From contig NC_080680.1 in NCBI RefSeq assembly GCF_030445035.2, positions 111,936,228 to 112,000,227 on the forward strand: a stretch of 64,000 nt of DNA. Direction: 5' to 3'. Both the position numbers and the translations under genes were made by a program. Origin of the DNA: Dasypus novemcinctus (lineage: Eukaryota; Chordata; Mammalia; Cingulata; Dasypodidae). The notes under the pieces are model-generated. The model did no database searches. It worked only from the letters and a program-made list of their open reading frames with translations, and was not told the origin of the DNA. Shown here piece by piece: positions 27,901 to 39,900 of the stretch (within the stretch, counting starts at the first letter, position 1; every line of letters begins with the position of its first letter).

Positions 27901-30900
27901 CAAGATAACGCAACAAGAGATGCGGGGAGGAAAAATATAATGAGAGAAACAACAAAGCAGGGAGCGGAGGTGGCTCAAACTATTAGGCATCTCCCTTCCA
28001 CATCAGAGGTCCCAGGTTTGGCTCTCAGTGTCTCCTAAAGAAACAGGGAAGATGAACAGACACAGCAAGTGAAAAACGAAAGGGAGTGGGGAGAAATGAA
28101 TAAATAAAATAAATCTTTTAAAAAACAACAACAAAAAAAAACATAATTGTTATAGCTTTAGGATATAAAATTGAGGCCTCATGGTAACCACAAATAAAAT
28201 ACCTGAAACATATATACATAAGTAAAGAGAAGGGACTCACAAAAAATCAAATAAATATGAAAGTAGACATTAACAGAAGAATTAAGGGACAAAAAGGTGT
28301 TAGACTTAAAGACCAAATAGCAAAATGGCAGAAATTCCTGCATTATCAGTAGTTACTTTAAATGTAAATGGATTAAACTGTCTAATCAAAAGTCAACGAT
28401 TAGCAGAATGTGTAAAAAAGCATGACCTAAGAATATGCTACTTATGAGAGACTCACCTTAAATTTAAAGACACAAGTAGGTTAAAAGAGAAAGGATGGGA
28501 AAAAGTATACCATGCAAATATAACCAGAAAGAAGCTGGGGTAGATATACTAAAACCAGATAAAATAGACTTTTAAGTCAAAAACTTATGAGGGACAAAGA
28601 AAGTCACTATATACTGATAAAGGGGTCAGTCCAACAAGAAGACATACAGTTGTAAATATATATGCAGCTAACAGCAGAGACCCAAACTATATGAAGCAAA
28701 TACTGACAAATTTGAAGAGAGAAATAGATGCTTCTACATTAATAGTAGAAGCTTCAATATACCACTTTTAATAATGGGTAGAACATCTAGACAGAAAATC
28801 AGTAGGGAAATAGAAGACCTAAATGATACTATAAACAAACTGGACTTAACAGACTTTTATAAAACATGTCACCCAACAATAGCAGAAATTTCTTTTCTAG
28901 TGTTCATGGACTATTCCCCACGATAGACCATATGTCAGGTCACAAAACAATTCTCAATACATTTAGAAATGTTGAAATCATACATTGTATCTTCTCCAGC
29001 CACAATGGACTGAAGATAGAAATCAATAATGGAGAACTGGAAAATTCACAAATATGTGGAAATTTAAAAATGTATTCTTTTTGAAAATTATGCCATGTAT
29101 TTTTTCCAATTTTATTGATGCATATTGAAGCATAAATCCATCTGTGTTAGCCAAAGTGGTGCTGATACAGAGTACCAGTAATCTGTTGGCTTTTTAAAAG
29201 GGTATTTATCTGGGGTAAAAGCTTACAGTTATGACACCCTAAAGAGTCCAACTCAAGGGTGATTTCTCACCAAAGTCAGTTGCCAGGTGTTGAAGCAAGA
29301 TGGCGGGCCATCTCTCCTGTTATCTCCTTCCTTCTTCTTAAGGCTCCAAGGGACCAGCTTCTTCTGATTTCAGCTTTAGGCTGGCATAGGGCTGGTCTCT
29401 CTTCCCAGGGGTCTCATCTCTCTTTCCAGGGCTTTAGCTGTTTGAGCCTTCTCCTTTCTGTCACATGGCAGGACTAAAATGACCAAGTTCTCCTCTTCTG
29501 TGTATCTTCTTTGTTTTCTTCTGTATGCCTTCTTGAGTGTGTGTCTGTTTCTATCAGCCTACCAAGAGGGTGGGGACTCATCCCTGACATGGTTGAACCA
29601 GAGCCCTAATTTCTATTTAATCAAGTAAATGTAAAACCTTTGAATTTAATACAATCAAAGGGTATCACGCCCAGAACAGAACAGTTTACAAACATAATCA
29701 GTATCTTTTTTTTGGAATTCATAAATAATATCAAACTGCAACTCCATCCAAAGAGTACAGTCAGTGGTATTTGGTATAATCACATGTTTGTACGTTCATC
29801 AACCCAGTCACTCCCAGAGCACTTTTATTGTTGCAATAATAATAAACAAAAAAAACCACTCATCACCTCTCAATCTCTCTATGCCTCACCTGCCGTACAT
29901 AGCTGCTATTCTTCTTCCTTCTCTTTAGTATATGTGTACTGATATTTTGTAAAAAGTCTCATATATACAGTATCACCATATTCATGTTTTATATGAGGTT
30001 TTACTATTTTATACCGTCCCATGTTAGTTTTAAGCTTTCCTTCTAGTAATGTACATGACCTTAGACTTTCCTTTTCAACCACCGTCATACCCATACAACA
30101 GCACTGCTAGTTACAAACACCATGATATGCTTTAACTGTTTCTATTCATTTCCAAAGATTTACAAACAACTTTTAAACAATTCTGCACAGATTAACCCTC
30201 ATCTTTCCATTCTCCACCCCCTTTCCGTGACCTATATTCTAATTATTAACTCTATGTATTTACACGGTATATTTAGTACATAATAGCGTGATCATACAAT
30301 ATTTGTACTTTTGTGTCTGGCTTGCCTCACTCAATATAATGTCCTTCAGGTTCATCCATGTCGTCATATGCTTCACGACTTCATTTCTTCTTATCGCTGT
30401 ATACACAGTGCAATTTCTTTATCCATTCATCAGTTGCTGGGCACCTGGGTTGTTTACAACTTTTGGCAATTAAACAATGTTCTCTTAAACAACCAATGGA
30501 TCAAAGAAGAAATCATAAGGAAAATTAGGAAATTTCTTGATGTGAATGAAAATAAAAACACAACATACCAAAACTTAGGGGATACAACAAAGGCAGTGCT
30601 CAGAGGGAAGTTTATAGCTCTAAAGGCTTATATTACAAAGGAATACAGATTGCAAATCAGAGAACTAACCCCACGACTGGAGGATCTAGAAGAAGAAGAG
30701 CAAATTAAACTCAAAGTAAGCAGAAAGAAGGAAATACCAAAGATTGGAGTGGGGATAAATGAAATGGAGAATTTTAGAACTGTAGAATCAGCAAAACCAA
30801 ACATTGGCTCTTTGAATATATTGATAAACTCAGCAAACCTTTAGCTAGACTGACCGAAAAAAAAAAAAAAAAAAAAGGGAGAGAGAGAGATGGAGAAGAT

Positions 30901-33900
30901 ACAAATAACTAAAATTAGGAATGAAATGTGACATTACCAACCTCACACAAATAAAAGGATTATAAGAGGAAACTTTAAACAACTTTATGCCAACAAATTA
31001 GACAATCTAGATAAAATGGACAAATTTCTATAAGCACACAAACTACCTGCATTGACTCAAGAAGAGACTGAGTCAGTAATCAAGAACCTGCCAACAAAAA
31101 CATGCCCAGGACTAGATGATTCACTGGTGAATTTTACCAAACACCAATCCTGCTCACACTCTTCCAAAAAATTAAAGAGGAGAAGTCACTCCCTAATTCA
31201 TTTTATGAGGCCACACCTCCCAAAACAAAGCCAGCAAAAGATACCACAAGAAAAGAAAATTACAGACCAATACAGTTGTACCTCACTTTGTTGTGCTTTA
31301 CAGATACTGCATTTTTTAAAAAGTTGAACATTTGTGGCAGCCCTGCATTGAGCAAGTCTATTAGTACCATTTTTCCAACAGCATGTGCTCACATGATGTC
31401 TGTCACATTTTAATTAAGGTATGAACAATTTTTAGACATAATGCTGTTGCACACTTAATAGATTACAGTGTAGTGTAAACATAACTTTTATATGCACTGG
31501 GAAACCAAAAAGTTTGTGTGACTCACTTTATTGCAATATTCACTTCATTGCAGTGGTCTGGAACAGAGCCCACAATATCTCCTAGGTAGTCCTATATCCC
31601 TTATGGATATAGATAGAAAAACCCTCAACAAACTACTAGCAAACCAAATCCCACAGTAGATTAAATAATTATACACCATGATCAAGTGGGATTTATCTCA
31701 GCTATGCAAAGGTTGTTCAATATAAGAAGATCAATTAATGTAATACCCCACAGTAACAGTACAAAGGGAAAAAAAACTACCTGATCATCTCAGCTGAAAC
31801 AGAAAAGGCATTCGACAAAAGCAAGGACCCCTTCTTGATAAAAGCACTTAGAAAACTATGAATAGAAGGAAACTTCCTCACATGATAAAGGGCATTGTAT
31901 TAATCAGCCAAAGGGGTGCTGATGCAAAATACCAGAAATTGGTTGGTTTTTATAAAGGGTATTTATTTGGTGTAGAAGCTTACAGATGCCAGGCCATAAA
32001 GCATAAGTTACTTCCCTCACCAGAGTCTATTTGGAACAAGATGGCTGCCAATGTCTGCGAGGGTTCAGGCTTCCTGGGTTCCTGTGTTCCTGGGGCTTGC
32101 TTTACTCTGGCTTCAAGGTTCCTTCCTTCCTGGGGCTGACTTCTCTTTTCTCTGTGTGCTGACTTCCCAGGGCTCCAGTTTAAGTCTTCAGCATCAAACT
32201 CCAACATCAAAACTCCAACATTAAAAGCCCGTAACTCTGTTCGTTGCCATGCCTTTTATCTGTGAGTTCCCACCCACCAAGAGGTGGGGACTCAAGGCCC
32301 TAATCATAACTCAGTCATACCCAGGTACAGATCAGATTACAAGCATAGTCCAATGTTTCTTTTTGGAATTCATCAATTATGTCAAACTGCTACAGGCATA
32401 TTTGAAAAACCCATTGCTAACATCATACTCAATGGTGAAAGACTGTAAGCATTCTGTCTAAGATCAGGAACAAGACAAGCGTGCCCACTGTCACCACAGG
32501 TATTCAACATTGCACTAGAAATTCTAGCCAAAGCAACTAGGCAAAAGAAAGAAATAAAAGGTATCCAAAATGGAAAGGAAGAAGTGAAACTTTCCCTATT
32601 TGCAGATGACATGATCCTATATACAGAAAATCCTAAAAAATCCACAAAAGATAGAAGAACTAATAAATACTTTCAGCAACATGATGGGGTGGGGTACAAG
32701 ATCAACACATAAAAATTAGTGGTGTTTCTATACTCTAATATGAACAATCTGAAGAAATCAAGAAAAAATTCCACTTACTATAACAATTAAAAGAATCCAG
32801 TATCTAGGACTAAATCTAACCAAGCATGTAAAGGACTTGTATACTGGAAATTATAAAACATTGCTAAAAGAAATTAAAAACCTAAATAAATGGAAGGACA
32901 TTTTGTATTCATGGATTGGGAGACTGTATATTGTTCATTTGTCAATTCAACCCAAAGCAATTTATTGATTCAATGCAATTACAATAAAAATTCCAAGAGC
33001 TTTTTTTGTAGGAATGCAAATACATTATCAAATTTATATGGAAGGTTAAGGAACCCCGAATAGCCAAAGCCATCTTGAAAAAGAAGAACGAAGTTGGAGG
33101 AATCACTCTTCCCAATCTTAAAACTTTTTATGAAGCCACAGTAATCAAACAGTATGGGGAGCGGATGTGGCTCAAGCAGTTGAGTGCCTGCCTCCCACAT
33201 GGGAGGTCCCGGGTTTGATTTCTGGTGCCTCCTGAAAAAAAAAAAACAAAAATAAACAACAAAAAAAAACTTAGGGGAGCCAATGTGGCTCAGTGGTTGA
33301 ACACCAGCTTCCCACATACCAGGTCTGGGCTTCAATTCCCAACCCCTAATACCTCAAAAGAAAGAAACAAACAAAGCAATATGGTACTGGTACAAGGACA
33401 GACATATAAACCAATGAAATAAATTGAGAATTCATTATAAAATCTCATATATGGCCAACTGATTTTTGAGAAGGGTACCATGTCCACTCAGTTGGGAAAG
33501 AAGCAGTCTCCAACAAATGGTGCTGAGAAAATGGGATGTCCATATGCAAAAGAATAAAAGTGGACTCCTGTCTCATACCATACACAAAAATCAACTCAAA
33601 AAAGATCAAAGACCTAAATATAAGAAAACAATTTCTATACCTTAATCTATCCTCTGAACAGTTTGACAGTAATGATAAAAATTTGTCTAATTTTGTCATT
33701 TTAAGGTAGCTTAACTTTAATTGATGGTATTACAACTAATACCCTGCTGGGATTAAGCAAATAAAGATAGACTGATGGTTCTTCCAAGTGCTACAACTTT
33801 AGTCTACTACAAGATACATTTTTTGAGGGTTAGAAAAGACACTTGTTTTTAATGAATGGAGCAAATATTTTATTGAACTGAATATTCTCTGTCTTCAATA

Positions 33901-36900
33901 AAAAATCATTTCTGAATCATTAGCCATTTCCTTAGTTGAAGATAACATTGCTGATAATATTCCTAGAAAATTGTAAATCTCTTTTTTAGTAAGCAAAATT
34001 GGAGTTTGGTGATATTTAGAGTCTTGAAATGTTTGGCTTTATGTAACCAAAACTGAGGCATCTGACTGCATTCCAAAATAGTATCCACTAGATGGCAAGC
34101 TTGGTTACATTGTTAAGATGGTTTATTTACCTTTTCAGGCATTTATCTTTTAGTCTATAAAAATTTGTAAAAGTAAAAATAAAAATAATGAAAATATAAC
34201 TAAATTTCAAAGATTAGGAGAGAGTGTAAAATTAAAAATAAAATAAAACTCTAAAAACCTCAAGGGTATTCTTAAATGCAGTATCAGTTGCTTTATGGTC
34301 TACTAGACTAAGGAAGAAGGTAAACTATTATGACTCTAAAAGGAGGAGCCAATCAGAGATCATAGGTCATCTCCTTTTCTTTTTTTTTTTTAAGGTTTAT
34401 TTTATTTATTCCGCCCTTCCCTGCCCCCCCCCCATTCCCCTCGTTCTGCCCGTTGTCTGCTCTCTGTGTCCATTTGCTGTGTGTTCTTTTGTGGCCGCTT
34501 GTATTCTCATTAGGTGGCTCTGAGAACTGATCCTGGGACCTTCTGGAGTTGGAGAGAGGTGATTACTGTCTTGTGCCACCTCAACTCCCTGTTCTGCTCC
34601 ATCTTCTTATTTTCTCTCCTCTGTGCCTCTCGTTGCATCATCTTGCTGCTCCAGCTCTCAACATTGGCCAGCACTCCTGCACAAGGTGGCTTTCCCGCAC
34701 TGGGCAACATTCTCACTCAGGGCAGCACTCCTGTGCGGGGCGGCATTCCCACATGGGCTGGCACTCTGTGTGGACCAGCTTACCCTCACCAGGAGGCCCT
34801 GGGCGTTGAGCCCTGGAACTCCTTTATGGTAGATGCAAGCGCAATTGGTTGAGCCACATCCATTTCCCTCCTTTTATTTTTTAATGAATATGAGAGGCAG
34901 CTTACATTCAAAGTTTTGTGTGTGTGTGAGAAACTTTATATAAGTTTCCCTATATTTATTTTCTGTCCATTAACTTCTATTTCTTGTTGTAGCAGTTTGA
35001 TAGTATGAATTCCAAAAATAGATACTGGATTATATTTGTAAACTGGTCTGTACTTGGGCATGATTAAATTATGATTAGGGCTTTGATTGTACCATGTCAG
35101 TAGGATGGCAAAGGACAGAGTGGGAGGTTTTTGAAGTTGGAGTTTTGATGTTGGAGTTAGTTTTGAACTGGAGCCCAGGAAGTGAACACACAGGAGAAGA
35201 ACACGGAGGAATAGAGACAGCTCCTTAGACATGGCAGAAGCCCTGGTGAAAGAGACACAACCTTTTGCCTGAAAGTCTACACCTGGCCTTGTGGAGAGGC
35301 AAAGTCTAGAGAGACTCATAGGCTACAGCTGACCTCGTGGAGATAACAGAGCAACTGAGCTTGGAAGGGGGCAAGCCATGGGAAGAGAGCAACCCAGGAA
35401 GCCTGAACCCTGGCAGATGTCGGCAACCATCTTGCTCCAACACATGGCAGTAGACTGGTGAGGGAAGTAACATGCTTTATGGCCTGGTAAATGTAAGCTT
35501 CTACCCCAAATAAAAATCCTTTATTAAAGCCAACAGATTTCTGGTATTTTGCATCACCCCCCCTTTGGCAGACTAATACACTTATATAATACACATTGTT
35601 AGAAAATTTCAGATGACGTGTGTTGGGTGAGCAAATCTCAGCTCTGTGGGATTAAAAGAAGGGAAAAATTGAAGCTGTTCTGTTTTGCAGTGAAACTGAT
35701 AACAGAGTAGCTGTCAGAAGCAGCAAGTGTTGGTTATGATAAGGGAAGCAGAAAACAAGTATCCAGTATACGTACCTCAAAGGTTTTGGGGATGGTCTAT
35801 TTCTTAAGCTGAGTGGGCACATGAGTGTTTTATTATGATTTACACTCTATGTGCATGTGCGACAATATAGTCTATGTGTGTGTATATATATATAATTTAC
35901 ATAAATTTTTACTTTAAAAAAAATCTCTCTGCATCTCCTGGCGCCTTTGCCTCCACTAGCTCCCACCGTGCTGGAGCCCCTGCTCCGCTGTGGATGCTCC
36001 AGTCAGACCTCTGCGGGGAGGAATCCCCAACCTGAGCAGCCACCTCCAGAGAACTGAACATGTTCTGCAAAGAAATATTGCTAATTGTAGTGATGAACGT
36101 CTGTAATAGTCTCTTCCTCAAGTAAACTGGCATGTGTGTGACAGCCTAGTAACCTAACTAGTGTAGAATATTTTCTCTTCATCTAGGGGAAAACAATTCA
36201 GAGTTCCAAACAGCTGACCTAAAATTTTTTCTTGATTTCTTGTTCAAAGATAGGGGCCCATCGAATATGTTGGTTCATATATTTCATCCAAAATTCTAAG
36301 TATAATCTCTGCAACTGGGGATATGTATGGGTTTAGGAATTGGGATGTCAGTGAAACTAGGGTACTAAAGTTTAACCTGCCAGGGGAAAATTGATTAGAG
36401 GAATTGAATCCGAGAGTCATAACATTAGGAATAAATGGAAATTCTACAGATAGTGGCTAATTTTGTTATTATTTCTTAAGAATAATTTGAACATTATAAT
36501 CTTATTGCAAGGGGCCAGGGAGGTTTGGGGCTCTGAGAATACTACAGAAGAAGCCTGCACTGAAAAGAGTACAGCAATGCAAACACAGGGGACTCAGGGG
36601 CAGGCAAGAATTGACCTGTTTCCCTGGCCCCGGATTTTAAAGCAGTGACCTATTCCAATCTAACCTCACATACTAGTGGAGAGTATTTGCAATTGGTCAT
36701 TTAATTTAAACTACTTAATATAGTTTAAGTATATACAGAATATATTTAAATAAAAATTTATTACAGGTAATTTATCATGGTTTCTGTTATTGCTGTCTTT
36801 CCTCACAATTGAATGTACTGTTTTTAAAGCTATTTTAAATCCGTCTTTTCTCCCAGAAGAATAACGCAAACTTGAAATCATTGAAGGTAGACAAGCCTGA

Positions 36901-39900
36901 CTCTGAGGTAAGATCGTTTCCTTTGTTCTAGTCTTCCATCTATTCTTCCTTTGAAAGTGATAATGACAATTATTGTTATTAAAATGTGTGCTTTGTAGGA
37001 GCAAGCCAAGATAACCAAGCTCGGACTTAAGCTGGGTTTGCTCACCTCCAACGCAGACTGTGAAATTGAGAAATGGGAGGATCAGGAGAATGAGATTGTC
37101 GACTACGGACGGAACATGTCCAGTATGGCTTATTCTCTGTATTTATTTACTAGGTAAATATGGTTCCTTTGTGAACTTTTGAAATCAGTATAAAGAGATC
37201 TTATAAGCCAAATAATATCTGGTATAAAGAAAATTTGCTGTGTCAAATGTTTGGTTAAAACAGTATCAAATTTATGGTTAAAAGACTAAATGTGGGTCTT
37301 AAAACAATTTACTTAGGTGAATGAAACCGAAAGACATTTAATTAAGATTTAGATTCAGACAGGGTCCTCTTCTAGGTTGTGTCCCAGTCTTTCCATAATT
37401 TTGAAATAATTTTGAATCCTACTTTTCTTATCCTGTATATCATTTGTCTCTCCCAACTAGCATCATTAAGTTTAAAAACCATGCCTTTTAAATCTTTCTA
37501 TAAGGAACTGATTAAACATATATCAAAGAATAGAATTATGAGGGCTACCACTAGGGACCTCAACCAGGTACCAAATCACTGTAGTAGAGAATTTACTTCA
37601 TTCATTGTGTAGTAGAGAATTTACTTAACTTTACTATTATCTGACATACCATCTTGTCCACAATGTATGACTCCTGGTAAAATACCTTCTTGAAGTTGAT
37701 GCTGATTACATTCCACAACCTTCTAGTGGAGTAATCTATACATGTATAGTAATTCTGCCTTGGTAAACATTTATTAGTTTTCTGCTCAATAATGTGTTCT
37801 AGAATTTTCTTAGTAAGTGACTTTAAACTTTTAACTCAGTTTCTGAAACCTACCTATTCTGTTTTCAGAAATGTAGAAAAAGTTGATTTATTTCCAGTTT
37901 TCTGGTCCCTCACGTACTCATTTTGATTTTGAAAAGATTGTCAGCAATAGGACACACCTGTAAATTGTTTCAGTGTTCTGGAGTGTAATCCATTTGGGTC
38001 TGAAAATTTAAGTTCACTTAAAGAAGTTAGGATCTCTACAACTGTTGTGAGCATTGGGGCTTAGTAAATAGCACCTAAGGTCTGAACAAACTGAAAAATC
38101 AAAAGAAAAAGGCAGGGAGCAGTTGTGACTCAAGCTGTTGAGCTCCTGCCTCCCACACAGGGGGAGTCCCAGGTTCGGTTCCTGGTGCCTCCCCAAAAAA
38201 CAAAACAACAAGCAATACAAATGTAAAAAACAACTCAGGGAAGCTGATGTGGCTCAGTGGCTTTCCATATACAAGGTCCTGGGTTCAATCCCTGGCCCCC
38301 AGTACCTCAAAAAAAAAAAGAAAGGCAGAGGGGTCCAGTAATATTTGTTATTGACAAAAGTGATATCAGATAATGTAGTTTACACCCATAGACAAATAGG
38401 TTTGTTAAAATGATCCCTACATAAGGAAGTCTGATTTTACCCCATAGTCTATAAAAACCTGGAAGAGTAGGTATCTCCTAAAGGCAGCTTCATTCACAAA
38501 AGAAAAAGGAGAAAAGAGTCATCTCATCCAGTTTATTTTCACAGAATCACCAGAAAGACTGAAGAGTGCTCACCCTCTGTGGGGTGGAATAAGTGAAGGG
38601 GCAGAGAGAAGCAGGATGTTGTGCTGATGGGAGATTTCTTCACATGGAAGAGAGATTAGGGGTGGGGAAGAAGCATCAGGAAGCAAAGAGGCTTTGCCTC
38701 CCTCTTGATGCTGTTTTCTACCTTCTCTAAATAGACAGTTCTTGGGGGAGAAGGCAGAAACGATAGGAGTTGAATAATTTTTCCTCCTTTTAGTTGTCGT
38801 TTGCTAATAATACCTTACCATCTTTTCCATCAATGGAGACAATACTTTCCTCTTTGGTGGTTTCCTTCCTTTGTCCTTCATAGTTTTTAGCAAATTTCTC
38901 CTGGGATTGAGTCTCCCCAACACTGATTACGACCTCCTTTCTTAGTTCATACCTTTTTAAATTCTGACTCAAGTATGCAAAAGAAAGTAAAATGGAGCTC
39001 TTTTGTTTACCCAAAGGAAATTTGCACAGACTGACTGAAATATCAAAAATCTTTACTTTTGGCCGGAATCATGCTACTTATCTCATGGTGAAGAAAATCA
39101 GCAGGTTTTTGTGGAGGTTTTTGTTTTGTTTTGTTTTGTTTAGTTTTGACCATTAAAAACTGGAGATACACACTATCAATTAATGACTAATTTGTTTGAT
39201 ATATAAAATCTTCCCAAACAAGGTATTCATCCATAGAACATTCTTTTAAGTTTCTAACAGCTCTATGAGTTCTTATTTCTTATTTAAGACTATTTCAGAA
39301 TGACATGGTCAAAATTTTTTGTTTTAAAGTCAGAATAGTGGATTTTGGTAAGAGATGGAGTGCGTCCTAGAGAGACTGGGAAGCACAAGTGGCTGGCTGC
39401 ACTATGAGATGAGAGGGAGGGATTACTAAAGTTCAGTGGGGTGAGACCTGTTACTGGATTGTGGTCATTGGACAGGAATGCTAAAATTCAAAAGAAAAGA
39501 AAATGGATATTCTATAATGGAAAGCATTTTGTGCCATTTTGGCAAGTCTTGGCGATGTAATTACCTCTTTGTGGTAAAATCTCAAGTTCATTTTGTTTCC
39601 TACCCATACTGTTTACCTGTTTTCTCACCCAACACTCTTTTCCTTTTTCCTCTAAGACTTGTGGTTTACCGACCTCATCTAGGTGCTTTTTTCTGAGATC
39701 CATCTGTTCATCTTTGCAGTATCCAGTTTTGCAGTTTTTCTGGGCAATTTTATAGCCCTTCCTCAGGCTATTGTTCAAGGTCATCTTAATAATTTATATG
39801 TTTAATATCTTATATACAATAAATCATATCCCTTAATAATTTTCACATTTAAGCTTTTCAAGTGCCTAGTATTTTTTTTCAGATTTCAAATTACCAGTGC

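Larger units (their letters stand above)
25775..33640 (+). mobile_element. Long L1 LINE, 5' UTR to ORF2, with nested insertions
   Basis: It begins at an L1 5' end (gatcaagatggcagttta). ORF1-derived text follows at 26390-26810, then ORF2 from about 28320 (ttaaatgtaaatggattaaa) through the reverse transcriptase (aaacttagggg...gcagtgctcagagggaag at 30570; tgatcaagtgggattta at 31679; ttgcagatgacatgatc at 32599) to 33640. The 3' end is missing. Insertions: SINEs at 26812, 27305, 27655 and 33158; inverted L1 at 29073; Tigger at 31273; LTR at 31896. Many stops and shifts; dead copy. Confidence 0.85.
25093..36856. other. CTNNAL1 intron (11.8 kb)
   Basis: 25.8-33.6 kb is the nested L1. 34.4-34.9 kb is an old minus-strand SINE and 35.0-35.6 kb a solo LTR. 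35.93-36.13 kb is an odd GC-rich patch. The rest is AT-rich with nothing recognised. Confidence 0.6.

Noticed and set aside
30311-30844. 177-codon frame as a possible gene
   Set aside because: It joins inverted L1 3'-end sequence to L1 ORF2 across an insertion border.
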